This document shows positions 1 through 8,829 of a DNA stretch of 35,028 bases, in pieces. Source of the stretch: Bacteroidota bacterium (lineage in GTDB: Bacteria; Bacteroidota; Bacteroidia; Bacteroidales; JAAUTT01); contig JAJYAG010000058.1 of NCBI GenBank assembly GCA_021779665.1, positions 1 to 35,028 on the forward strand, in the 5' to 3' direction. How positions within the stretch are numbered: the stretch's first letter is position 1; every line of letters begins with the position of its first letter. Under the pieces are notes generated by a model. The model saw only the letters and a program-made list of their open reading frames with translations. It was not told the origin of the DNA and did no database searches. A program made the translations under genes and the position numbers.

Positions 1-1914
1 CTCGTAATACCCAACGCGGTCGTTCCCAGTTATACCCCAGGTTGCCCTGAATTTACCATCAGATAACCAGCTTTTTGACCAATCCATAAAGCTTTCGTCA
101 GAAAAGCGCCAGCCAAGGGATGCTGAAGGAAAAAATCCCCAGCGGTTTTTTGTCCCGAACCTGGAAGATCCATCATAACGGAAATTGGAATTGAGCATGT
201 ATTTGCCTTTATAGCTGTATCCAAACCGGCCAAAAAACCCTGCAATTGCATAATCGGAAGCAGTCGTATTTGTTTCAGCAAGATCAAGGGTACCCAGATT
301 CATGGAATAAACCTCTTCTGAAACAAAATAGCTGCCAGAATAATTTAAATAATCATTTCTGCCAGTCTCGACACTTGAACCTGCCATAATATTAATTTTA
401 TGGTTGTCCCAAAATGTTTTGTTAAAAGTAAGGTAAGCCTCTCCCTGATATGTTTGTCCCAGTATATTATTATCAGATGCGGTATTCTTGCGCAGGTTTT
501 CATCTCCATTCGAATCGAGTTCCCTGGAGGCGAACTCTTTTTCGCGTCTTAGGCTTAAATTAGCAGTGGCACTTGCCTGGAACAAAAGGGATGGAATAAT
601 TTTATATTCAACAGCCTGGTAAATTGTTCCCTGGAAACGCTCATCCAGGTTCTTCCTGTCATAAAGTTCCTGGATAGGGTTTTTATTGCCACCCATTGCA
701 TAATAGGGTGCAAATGTGCCGTCGGGATAATAAATAATCATATTGGGAGGCCTTCGCATAGAGGTTTGAAGAACACTTCCATCATCAATGCTGTTTGTTT
801 TTGATTTACTAAAACTAATACGGGTCATCGATTTAAACTTTGAAGTGGCTTGATAGTCCACATTCATCCTTCCCGTAAATTTATTATTGTAGCTGGTAAG
901 GATAATTCCTTCATCATTTAGAAAACCGGCTGAGGCCATAAACTTTATTTTTTCTGTACCTCCGCTGATACCAAAATTAACATCGTTACGAATGGCTGTC
1001 CGTGTTAATAAATCCTGATAAAAATAGGATGTGCTATTTATAAGGCCCACAGAATCTGCATTTGATTTGAACTTTTCAAGTACCGAACCACGGGTTGAAG
1101 GATCGTTCAGCACCTGTTCAAATGCATTCACCTGAGGTATTTTATTTGCAATGGTACTGTAACTTCTAAGTGCCTGAACCGTTATTCTTGGGGCTCCCGA
1201 CTCACCTGATTTGGTAGTAATTATTACCACCCCATTTGCCGAACGGGCACCATAAATCGCACCGGAGGCTGCATCCTTTAATATTTCAATAGATTTAATA
1301 TCGTTGGGGTTTATGGAAGAAATATCCTCAGTTACAACGTTATCAACAACATATAATGGCGAAACACCCGCATCGTCAAAAGTGGAAGCACCTCTGATCA
1401 TAATAGTATTTGAGGCTCCCGGGGCACCGGATGCGCTGGAAACCTGCACCCCTGCTGCTGCTCCCTGGAGCGCATCAAATATGTTTACAGCCTGCCGTTG
1501 CTGGATAGATTTATCGGTAACTGAGGTAATAGCCCCCGTCACATCCCTCTTTTTCTGAGTCCCGTAACCAACAACCACAACTTCATCCAGGGTCTTTAAT
1601 TCAGGTACCAGGGAAACGTTTACAGTGACCCGGTTACTAACGGGAGTGGTTTCGGTAAGGTACCCAACAAAGGAAAAAACCAGAGAAGCATTGCTGTCGG
1701 AGGTTTTAATGGTGTAGTTACCGTTTAAATCGGTAGTTGTTCCAATTGTAGTTCCCTGCACTACAATGTTAACGCCTGGTAAAGGTTCGCCTTCATTAGA
1801 GGTGACTTTGCCCGTGATTTGCTGAGCATGTAAAGCAAATCCACAAACGAAAAGCAATACTAAGGTCAGTATAAGCTTTCCTTCACGATAAATTTTCGGT
1901 TTTTTTTGTTTCAT
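1..1914 (-). CDS. SusC/RagA-family TonB-dependent outer-membrane transporter (partial, 3' end outside window)
   Basis: The frame is open from an ATG at 1914 to the left edge, giving the first 638 residues; a full SusC is usually about 1,000, so the C-terminal barrel is missing. A Sec signal peptide ends near FALHAQ. Next come a carboxypeptidase-regulatory-like beta domain (QITGKVTSNEGEPLPGVNI), the family hallmark LDEVVVVGYGTQKKRDVTGA near residues 110-130, then a plug domain (MIRGASTF, SIEILKDAASGAIYGARSAN). The last visible residues (SWLSDGKFRATWGITGNDR) are typical of the SusC barrel. The protein should import an oligosaccharide or other large ligand across the outer membrane, with a SusD lipoprotein normally encoded next, beyond the edge. 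The HTCS gene lies just upstream on the same strand and is the likely regulator. Family assignment is firm; the substrate cannot be read. Confidence 0.96.
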   Translation of the reverse strand, partial: MKQKKPKIYREGKLILTLVLLFVCGFALHAQQITGKVTSNEGEPLPGVNIVVQGTTIGTTTDLNGNYTIKTSDSNASLVFSFVGYLTETTPVSNRVTVNVSLVPELKTLDEVVVVGYGTQKKRDVTGAITSVTDKSIQQRQAVNIFDALQGAAAGVQVSSASGAPGASNTIMIRGASTFDDAGVSPLYVVDNVVTEDISSINPNDIKSIEILKDAASGAIYGARSANGVVIITTKSGESGAPRITVQALRSYSTIANKIPQVNAFEQVLNDPSTRGSVLEKFKSNADSVGLINSTSYFYQDLLTRTAIRNDVNFGISGGTEKIKFMASAGFLNDEGIILTSYNNKFTGRMNVDYQATSKFKSMTRISFSKSKTNSIDDGSVLQTSMRRPPNMIIYYPDGTFAPYYAMGGNKNPIQELYDRKNLDERFQGTIYQAVEYKIIPSLLFQASATANLSLRREKEFASRELDSNGDENLRKNTASDNNILGQTYQGEAYLTFNKTFWDNHKINIMAGSSVETGRNDYLNYSGSYFVSEEVYSMNLGTLDLAETNTTASDYAIAGFFGRFGYSYKGKYMLNSNFRYDGSSRFGTKNRWGFFPSASLGWRFSDESFMDWSKSWLSDGKFRATWGITGNDRVGYYE

Positions 1915-2027
1915 AAAAATTAGATAATAAAAGTATATGTTAGGATACATTTAGCACAGCAGTATTAGTAGTATATACCATCAGTAGCTTATTTGCATTG
2001 TTCCTATTATTGCAGGTCACAACACAA

Positions 2028-2035
2028 CAAAGCTA
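2028..2035 (-). promoter_or_regulatory. -7 promoter element of the susC gene
   Basis: On the minus strand this reads TAGCTTTG, a perfect match to the Bacteroidota sigma -7 consensus TAnnTTTG. It lies about 114 bp upstream of the susC ATG, which implies a leader of roughly 105 nt; long leaders are common for susC genes. I found no -33 TTTG at the usual 19-21 nt spacing, which fits an activator-dependent promoter. Confidence 0.5.
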
Positions 2036-2076
2036 ACCCGGAGTTGGGTAAACTAGGGATACAAATCGTTCTTAAA

Positions 2077-2133
2077 GGTGGAAAATGTATTCCGTTGGGT
2101 GGAAAAAATGTAAATAAAGAGTGGAAAAATTGT
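2077..2133. promoter_or_regulatory. three phased direct repeats (GTGGAAAA), candidate activator site
   Basis: The plus strand holds three copies of a short motif: GGTGGAAAATGTA at 2077-2089, GGTGGAAAAAATGTA at 2098-2112 and AGTGGAAAAATTGT at 2120-2133. The GTGGA cores begin at 2078, 2099 and 2121, about two helical turns apart, so all lie on one face of the DNA. The block begins about 42 bp upstream of the susC -7 element. AraC-type domains such as the HTCS output module commonly bind directly repeated half-sites at this spacing. Binding by the neighbouring HTCS is inferred. Confidence 0.5.
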
Positions 2134-2215
2134 TCGGATTTATCTGCCGTTTTTACATTAATATGCCATTTACCCGAAGGGAATAGGTTTAGGATCTGTT
2201 GTAAATGAAAGCTTT

Positions 2216-5200
2216 TTATTTTGGATTGTCAGCCTCGGCCATGTATTCTGAAGGAGTTTTGCCGTATTGATTACGAAATGATTTACTAAAATATTTGGCA
2301 TCTGTAAACCCCACAGCATAACTTACTTCGGCAATGGTCATTTTTTTCTGTTTTAATAGAGTTGAAGCTTTTTTGAGACGTGTAGTGTTAATAAGGTCAA
2401 TTACAGACATATCTGTCAGCGCTTTCAATTTTCGGAAAAGAACGGGTCTGCTCATACCTAACTCTTCAACCAGTTTGGGAACACTGAACTCCGGATCGGC
2501 CATGTGATGCTCTATTATTTCCATCAGGCGTTTCAGGAATTTTTCGTCAGGTGAGGTAATTTGGGTTTGCGTAGGTTCAAGAGTTATTATTCTGCTATAT
2601 TTTGTCTTAAGCTGATCATGGGCTACCAGCAGGTTTCTTATTTTAAGTTCCAGCATATGAATGTTGAAAGGCTTTGTGATATATTCATCTGCTCCGGTTT
2701 CCAAGCCTTCGAATTGATTTACTAGTGAGTTTCGTGCTGTTAAAAGTATTATTGGTATATGGCTTGTACGTTCATCTGTTTTAAGCCTGCTGGCTAGTGT
2801 TATACCATCAAGGCCGGGCATTACAATATCACTTATGATAAGGTTTGGCAAATGTTCTATAGCTAAATTCCATGCTTCGTCTCCACCGGATGCTTCTAGC
2901 ATTGTATATTGATTTTTTAAATTGTCGGTCAGGTAGTTGCGTATTTCTGCATTGTCATCCACAATAAGGATAGAGTATTGACTGTGTTCCAATCGGTTAA
3001 ACTCTGTTGTCTCCTGATTTAAGTTGTCTGTTTCCAGATCAATGTACGATTCAATCTGTTCGCTGTTTTTAAAATCGGGGATGATTTCATCCTTTGAAAA
3101 ATGTTCGTTTCCTTTTGGAAGTGTGATTGTAAATCTGGAAAATCCGTTTTTATTATTTTCAGAAGTTTGGCTTTCAACATTTATCTTACCCTTGTGTAAC
3201 TCAATTATACCTTTGGTTAAGGCCAAACCAATACCAAAACCATAATCAGATAAACCTGAATTCTCGACCTGATAAAACCTGTCGAATATTTTATCAACAT
3301 GTTCCTTGGAAATACCCTGTCCATTATCTTCAAAAATGATTAAAATATTATCATCGGCATTATGAATTGAAATACTAACTTTCCCGTTTTCGGGCGTGAA
3401 TTTGAATGCATTAGACAGAAGATTAAAAAATACTTTTTCGAGTTCACTGCGATCATACCATAATTTTATTTCTTCCCCAGGCGAAGTGAAAATGAGGTCA
3501 ATTTTTTTAATCTTAGCATATTCTTTAAAGGAGAGGATAATTTCGTTCAGGAATTTGACAATATTTCCTTCGGCAACCTTAAGTTTGAGCTTCCCATTTT
3601 CCTGTTTTCTAAAGTCGAGCAGTTGGTTGATGAGCCTAAGTAACCTATTCGCGTTTATTTCTATGACCTGGAGTTGCTTTTTTAGTTCAGGCTCTATTTT
3701 GATGTTATTGAGAAGATTTTCAAGTGGGCTGATTATGAGCGTCAGCGGAGTGCGGATTTCGTGTGAAATATTTGTAAAGAAATTTAGTTTGGATTGATTT
3801 AGCTCGTTTTGTTTTTTACTTTCAATTTGTTCCAGGAATAATTCCTGCTCAAGTTTTAATCTGATCCTGGTAAAACGGTTATAGATATAAAGGGCAAGAA
3901 GAATTAGCGCAAAATAAATGGTAAATGCCCACCACGTTTTCCAGGGTGGTGGCAGAATTTGTATGGTAAGTGATATAGGCTTTTCGTTCCAAACACCGTC
4001 ATTGTTACTCCCTTTAACAAATAGTGTATATTCACCGGGAGAAAGGTTCATATAAGAAGCAACAGGCTTGGTAACGTAATTCCATTTTTGCTCGAACCCT
4101 TTGAGCATGTAAGCATATTGGTTTTTGCCCGGATTAATGTAGTTAAGTACCGCAAATTCAACTGAAAAAATATTCTGATTATGCTTGAGTTTTATTGCCC
4201 TTGCTGAATTTAAACTCTTTTCTAATATTGCATTTCCATCACTAATTCTGACTTCATCGTTTATCAGGTTAAGTTTTGTAAAAGCCAAAGGAGGAATTGC
4301 CGTGTTATAGTCAATACTGTCAGGATGAAAAATTACCACACCGTTGTATCCCCCGAAATACATGTGACCATTATGATCTTTTAAGTACGAGTTGAAGTTG
4401 AATTCTTTGCAAATCAGGCCATCTTTTCTGTCGTAATTAATTGCCTCCTGTTTTTCAGGGTCAAACTTTGTAATGCCATTTTCTGTGCTGAGCCAAAGAA
4501 ATCCATTGTTATCCTGAAGAATTCCATTAATACTCAATCCAGCAATTCTTTTTTCATTATCAACGTGAATGAAATCATTCTTTTTACCATCAAACCTAAA
4601 CAGCCCTTTTCCCCGGGTACCTACCCAAATCCGTTTTTTACTGTCCTCAAAAATCACGAGAATAAATTGTCCGTTTAGTTCTTTCACTCCCGGGAGTTTT
4701 GTATCAAACCGGTAAAATTTTCCGTCTGCATGACGTTGACAAATTCCTACGGATGATCCGATCCATAATGTATTTTTTGAATCGAATAATAGGCTTGTAA
4801 GAAAATTAGATAGTAGGGTTGACTGATTATTGGCGCTGCTTACAAAGGTTTCGAAGGTTTTATTCTTTGGATTGTGCCTGCATAAACCTCCGCCATTGGT
4901 TGCAATCCAGAAATCTCCGGCAGAATCACGGATAACACTGTAAATTCTGTCATTTGGTATTGAGTTGGGCCCGAAAAAATAACGATCAAATTTTTTTGTT
5001 TTAAAAGAAAAATAATTCAGGCCATTAAACGTGCCAATCCATAATCCTTCCTTACCGTTGGGATAAATACATTTTACATTATTCTGAGAAAGGGATTGAG
5101 GATCGTTTGCTTTATGCCTGAAATATTCATAAGTATTTGTAGTCTTGTTCCAGTAAATAATTCCACCACCATCTATACTAATCCATAAGTTGTTTTTATA

Positions 5201-6421
5201 ATCCTCAAAAATGGCGCTTGCCATTTTGAATCGCAAAGGAGAGTTTTTCCCCGATTGCCTGAAATAATCAAACTGCCTTGAGTTAGGACTGTAGAAATTT
5301 ATTCCGGCGTAATATGTACCTATCCAAAAGGAGCCGTCCCGGTCAATAAAAATTGATCTGATAGAATTATCGCTTAGAGATGCAGGATTATCAGAGTTAC
5401 TGGAGTACTGTTTTATTTCATTTAATACCGGATTATAAATTGTCAGGCCTCCCATTGAACCAATCCAGTAATTTCCCATTTTATCCCTTTTTAAGATTCG
5501 CACAGCATCATCTGCACTTTTAATGATATGCTTATAATTAGGATAATTATCCAGGTTTTTAGTTGAATAAAAGGTATTTGTTTGTCTGTTATAAATATTT
5601 ATACCACCTTTTTCAGTCCCTATCCAAATGGTTTCGTTGTCACCTTCAATAATAGAATTAATCCAGTTATTGTTTAAACTGCTCTGGTTAATATCAGAAA
5701 TATAATTGGTAAATGAATATTCATATTCTCTGATAAGTTTTAGCCGCGATACCCCATTCATTGTCCCAACCCAAATATCACCGTGACTATCCTGAAATAT
5801 GGTGCGGATGTAATTGTCAACAAGGGATTGAGTATTATTGCCGTTTTTATAAAAACGGACAACCTTAAACGGATTTGTTGATATAACCAGGTTCAGACCA
5901 TTTCGGGTGCCAATCCAAATGTTTTTTTCGCGATCCTCAAATATTACATTAACATTATTATTAGACAATGAAGAATTGTCGTCCACTTTATTTTTGAAGC
6001 AAATAAAGTTATCAGATTGTGGTTTATAAATACATACTCCTCCAAGATAAGTTCCTACCCATAATTGGTTATTACTATCAAGAAAAATTGAGTTAACCGT
6101 ATTTGCAGGTAAACTTTTGTCATCTAAGGGATTATTTCTGTAGGTTTTTATTTCGTAAGAGTTGAAACGGTTAAGTCCATCTCTGGTACCAAACCAAATA
6201 AAACCTTCTGCATCTTGTGCAATTGAAAATACAGTACTTTGCGAAAGTCCGTCTTCAACTGTTAAATGATTAAATGGTATCTGTTTATATTGGCCAAAAG
6301 TTAAATTAAAAGAGAAAAAAAGTTGTATTATAAAAAAGCTGCAATATTTGCGAAAAAATACTTCTAAATATAATATCTGAGCTTTATTTGAGAATGCCAA
6401 AAAGTTACGCATGAGTTTCAA
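2216..6421 (-). CDS. hybrid two-component system regulator (HTCS: propeller sensor, kinase, receiver, AraC-type HTH)
   Basis: This 1,401-residue one-protein signalling system senses a carbohydrate breakdown product in the periplasm and controls transcription in the cytoplasm. After a signal peptide (residues 1-43) come about a dozen two-component propeller repeats with the recurring pattern (I/F)WIGT..GL..., starting at DGLSQSTVFSI. A Y_Y_Y domain lies near 755-820 and a membrane span at about 830-850. HisKA has phospho-acceptor H887 in SHEIRTPL, followed by HATPase_c (FEDNGQGIS, GFGIGLALTKGI). The receiver has D1155/D1156, acceptor D1198 (SDIVMPGLDG) and K1250. The C-terminal 100 residues form an AraC HTH with VSYAVGFTDAKYFSKSFRNQYG. 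All catalytic residues are present. It precedes susC on the same strand with about 300 bp between, so it most likely activates that locus. M4 is an alternative start. Confidence 0.97.
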   Translation of the reverse strand: MKLMRNFLAFSNKAQILYLEVFFRKYCSFFIIQLFFSFNLTFGQYKQIPFNHLTVEDGLSQSTVFSIAQDAEGFIWFGTRDGLNRFNSYEIKTYRNNPLDDKSLPANTVNSIFLDSNNQLWVGTYLGGVCIYKPQSDNFICFKNKVDDNSSLSNNNVNVIFEDREKNIWIGTRNGLNLVISTNPFKVVRFYKNGNNTQSLVDNYIRTIFQDSHGDIWVGTMNGVSRLKLIREYEYSFTNYISDINQSSLNNNWINSIIEGDNETIWIGTEKGGINIYNRQTNTFYSTKNLDNYPNYKHIIKSADDAVRILKRDKMGNYWIGSMGGLTIYNPVLNEIKQYSSNSDNPASLSDNSIRSIFIDRDGSFWIGTYYAGINFYSPNSRQFDYFRQSGKNSPLRFKMASAIFEDYKNNLWISIDGGGIIYWNKTTNTYEYFRHKANDPQSLSQNNVKCIYPNGKEGLWIGTFNGLNYFSFKTKKFDRYFFGPNSIPNDRIYSVIRDSAGDFWIATNGGGLCRHNPKNKTFETFVSSANNQSTLLSNFLTSLLFDSKNTLWIGSSVGICQRHADGKFYRFDTKLPGVKELNGQFILVIFEDSKKRIWVGTRGKGLFRFDGKKNDFIHVDNEKRIAGLSINGILQDNNGFLWLSTENGITKFDPEKQEAINYDRKDGLICKEFNFNSYLKDHNGHMYFGGYNGVVIFHPDSIDYNTAIPPLAFTKLNLINDEVRISDGNAILEKSLNSARAIKLKHNQNIFSVEFAVLNYINPGKNQYAYMLKGFEQKWNYVTKPVASYMNLSPGEYTLFVKGSNNDGVWNEKPISLTIQILPPPWKTWWAFTIYFALILLALYIYNRFTRIRLKLEQELFLEQIESKKQNELNQSKLNFFTNISHEIRTPLTLIISPLENLLNNIKIEPELKKQLQVIEINANRLLRLINQLLDFRKQENGKLKLKVAEGNIVKFLNEIILSFKEYAKIKKIDLIFTSPGEEIKLWYDRSELEKVFFNLLSNAFKFTPENGKVSISIHNADDNILIIFEDNGQGISKEHVDKIFDRFYQVENSGLSDYGFGIGLALTKGIIELHKGKINVESQTSENNKNGFSRFTITLPKGNEHFSKDEIIPDFKNSEQIESYIDLETDNLNQETTEFNRLEHSQYSILIVDDNAEIRNYLTDNLKNQYTMLEASGGDEAWNLAIEHLPNLIISDIVMPGLDGITLASRLKTDERTSHIPIILLTARNSLVNQFEGLETGADEYITKPFNIHMLELKIRNLLVAHDQLKTKYSRIITLEPTQTQITSPDEKFLKRLMEIIEHHMADPEFSVPKLVEELGMSRPVLFRKLKALTDMSVIDLINTTRLKKASTLLKQKKMTIAEVSYAVGFTDAKYFSKSFRNQYGKTPSEYMAEADNPK

Positions 6422-6489
6422 AGATTAAAAATTAAAAGTATAAAAAGAATTAATTCTTGCTTCTAATCTTTACCTTGTAATGCTACAAG
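6421..6489. promoter_or_regulatory. dyad-rich divergent control region between the HTCS and the REC-PAS kinase gene
   Basis: The 97-bp gap between two divergent signalling genes holds a perfect 12-bp palindrome AGAATTAATTCT (6446-6457), flanked by the inverted arms AAGATTA (6421-6427) and TAATCTT (6464-6470). Next to these is a 6-bp hairpin, CTTGTA (6474-6479) and TACAAG (6484-6489). I could not place a convincing -7 element in either direction. The symmetry may mark regulator binding, but AT-rich DNA gives short palindromes by chance. Confidence 0.35.
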
Positions 6490-6518
6490 ACACATTTTTT
6501 GTAAATTCAAAACTTTAA

Positions 6519-7955
6519 ATGAACGAAATGGATTTGAATAAAAATACGGTTTTGTTTATCGATGATGATTATCTAAATCTTAGTCTCTTCGAAATAGCTT
6601 TTAAGGCAAATTATAATGTTATTGTTTTACCATCAACAAGAGATGCTATAAGTATATTAGAAAATAATAAAGTTAAAGTAATTGTGGCAGACCATAAAAT
6701 GCCCGAGGAAACCGGTATCGATTTTTTCAGACGTATTAATCCTTCGTATCCAGACATTATTAAAATTATCTTTACCGCATATTCGAGTGAACAAGTTGCC
6801 TTGGAAGCAATTGAAGCCGATGTTGATAAATTCATTCTAAAACCATGGAAAGAAAAGGAATTAAGAGATTCGATAGATTCTGGAATCAGGGAATTTGATT
6901 TGCGGCAAAAAAATAAGGACCTGATTGATGAATTGCAAAAAACCTGTAAAAAATTAACGGATAATGAAAATAAATTTCACGTTATTTTCTCGAACAGTAA
7001 CGATGGGAAATATATAATAGATTTAGATAATAATATTGTTGAATATAATCCAGCTTTTTTAAGTATAATAGGATTTAATAATCAACTGGTTGATTCAGGT
7101 GCAGTCAATTCATTTGTTAAAAGCCAATATCCGGTTTTAATAAGTAAACCTCTTGAGATATATAAAAATTCAAAAGAAACAATTGCAACTTTCGAAATTA
7201 CCAGTATCTCTAATGAGAAACGATACTTGGAAGTAAACAGCAATAAAATTTCTTTGAATGAATCCGTTTATATTGTTTCTATAATCCGGGATATCACTGA
7301 AAGAAAAACATTTGAAAAAAGGATAGTTGAAACCATTATTAAAACTCAGGAGGAAGATCAAAACAGATATGCTCGTGAATTGCACGACGGTCTAGGGCCT
7401 CTATTGTCTACTCTTAAAATGCATCTTGAATGGCTGGAAAGTGTGGATGATACGTCCGAAAACAAGGAAAAAGTAATTAAGCATGCAATTTTTACTCTGG
7501 ATTTAGCAATAAAAAATGTGAAAGAGATTGCCAATAATTTAAGTCCGCATATTCTTCAGAGATTTGGATTAATTGAGGCTATTACTTCGTATGTAGATAG
7601 AATTAAAGATACCTGTGGAATTGAATTTTATATTCAGTCAGAATTTAATCAAAGAATTAAAAGTGAAATTGAACATGTTTTATACAGGTCAATATTGGAG
7701 TGTATAAATAATTCAGTTAAACATTCTCAGGCTAAGAAAATTATCATTAAATTTAAAATTCATTCCGGTTTGCTAACTGTTGAATGCTCTGACGATGGAA
7801 AAGGATTTGACGTTGATTATGAAATGTCTGCCGGACGTGGAATGGGGTTGTTTAATATTCTCAGTCGCATAGAGCATATTAACGGGAATTTTTCGATAAG
7901 TTCCAAACGTGATTTTGGAACTTGTATAAACATTAAAGTAAATGTAATGCAATGA
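6519..7955 (+). CDS. REC-PAS-HisKA_3 sensor histidine kinase (NarX/DesK-type catalytic core)
   Basis: This is a 478-residue soluble kinase with no membrane span. An N-terminal receiver (8-125) has acidic D15-D17, acceptor D58 in VADHKMPEE, T87 and K108 in ILKPW. A short coiled linker leads to a PAS domain (about 150-265) ending in the typical IIRDITERK. The HisKA_3 dimerisation helix carries H289 in RYARELHDGLGPLLSTL, and a HATPase_c domain follows (ILECINNSVKHS, DDGKGFD, GRGMGLFNI). The receiver at the N-terminus suggests it takes input from another kinase or phosphotransfer protein and passes it to the response regulator encoded next, with which it overlaps by ATGA. It diverges from the HTCS gene. 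The start at 6519 has little Shine-Dalgarno sequence; M4 at 6528 is possible. Confidence 0.93.
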   Translation: MNEMDLNKNTVLFIDDDYLNLSLFEIAFKANYNVIVLPSTRDAISILENNKVKVIVADHKMPEETGIDFFRRINPSYPDIIKIIFTAYSSEQVALEAIEADVDKFILKPWKEKELRDSIDSGIREFDLRQKNKDLIDELQKTCKKLTDNENKFHVIFSNSNDGKYIIDLDNNIVEYNPAFLSIIGFNNQLVDSGAVNSFVKSQYPVLISKPLEIYKNSKETIATFEITSISNEKRYLEVNSNKISLNESVYIVSIIRDITERKTFEKRIVETIIKTQEEDQNRYARELHDGLGPLLSTLKMHLEWLESVDDTSENKEKVIKHAIFTLDLAIKNVKEIANNLSPHILQRFGLIEAITSYVDRIKDTCGIEFYIQSEFNQRIKSEIEHVLYRSILECINNSVKHSQAKKIIIKFKIHSGLLTVECSDDGKGFDVDYEMSAGRGMGLFNILSRIEHINGNFSISSKRDFGTCINIKVNVMQ

Positions 7956-8605
7956 ATAGTAAAGTAAGAATTTTTGTTGTTGATGATCATGATGTTTTCA
8001 GAGATGGTATAAAATTATTAATGTCGAATAGTCAAGTTGCGGAAGTTATAGGAGAAGCATGTAATGGCCAGGAATTTTTGGATAATTACAACCCAGCTGA
8101 AACGGATGTTGTAATTATGGATATTTCAATGCCAGTTATGGACGGAATTAAAACCACACAGATTTTGCACGAAAAACACCCGCATGCCAAAGTTCTTGTT
8201 TTGACAATGTATGGCGAAGAGCGATATTATTATCAGATGATCCAAAATGGAATAAAAGGGTTTATTTTAAAATCGGCCGGTATTAAAGAATTGCTGAAAG
8301 GGATTACTGAAGTTGCCCAGGGAAATTTTTATTTTTCAAACGAATTATTTGAAAAGGTAATCACCAGTTTCACTTCTAAGAAAGCACACCCTGAAATGAA
8401 TGAATCAGAACTTACCAAACGTGAGATAGAAGTTCTGAAACTTATTGCAGTTGGAAAAACAAACGACCAGATTTCTTCAAATCTTAATATAAGTGAAGCC
8501 ACTGTGAGGACTCACAAAGCAAACCTGATCAGTAAAACCGGCTGTGTCAACACTGCCAGTCTGGTGATGTATGCCATTAAAAACCAATATATTTCTGTTA
8601 CTTGA
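7952..8605 (+). CDS. NarL/FixJ-family response regulator (REC + LuxR-type HTH)
   Basis: This 217-residue protein has a receiver with DDHDVF at 11-16, phospho-acceptor D57 in VVIMDISMPVMDG, T85 and K107 (FILKSAG). A GerE/LuxR helix-turn-helix fills about 150-215 (LTKREIEVLKLIAVGKTNDQ, then NISEATVRTHKANLISKTG). Its ATG overlaps the stop of the HisKA_3 kinase by 4 nt, and HisKA_3 kinases classically pair with NarL-type regulators, so the two form a cognate pair by both position and family. The target genes are not evident; the chemosensory cluster 225 bp downstream is one candidate. Confidence 0.96.
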   Translation: MNSKVRIFVVDDHDVFRDGIKLLMSNSQVAEVIGEACNGQEFLDNYNPAETDVVIMDISMPVMDGIKTTQILHEKHPHAKVLVLTMYGEERYYYQMIQNGIKGFILKSAGIKELLKGITEVAQGNFYFSNELFEKVITSFTSKKAHPEMNESELTKREIEVLKLIAVGKTNDQISSNLNISEATVRTHKANLISKTGCVNTASLVMYAIKNQYISVT

Positions 8606-8800
8606 TTTTTAAGGTTTATACCTGATAGATGAACTCTTCTTTCCGCCATTCTTGCGACTTAATTCCGACCATGAATGGTTATAGTCTACTCTAAACTCAT
8701 CATTTTGTTTATTTTTTCTAAGCAAAAGGTGAAGTTTTAAAATCCACAATCGTAGTATCATTTCCCACATTGGGATGATGTATTCCCGCATTTCGGAGAT

Positions 8801-8808
8801 TAATTTTG
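8801..8808 (+). promoter_or_regulatory. -7 promoter element of the chemosensory operon
   Basis: TAATTTTG matches the Bacteroidota -7 consensus TAnnTTTG exactly. It predicts transcription starting about 14 nt before the cheA ATG at 8830. A TTG codon at 8806, in frame with cheA, lies inside this element and is therefore unlikely to be the start codon. No clear -33 partner was seen. The rest of the gap 8606-8800 shows nothing recognisable. Confidence 0.45.
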
Positions 8809-8829
8809 ACTTACACTTCTCCAAAAAAT

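Noticed and set aside
1993-2208. 71-codon plus-strand frame in the susC upstream region
   Set aside because: It overlaps the phased repeats and the -7 element, has no family features and an unbalanced composition; a regulatory reading explains this DNA better.
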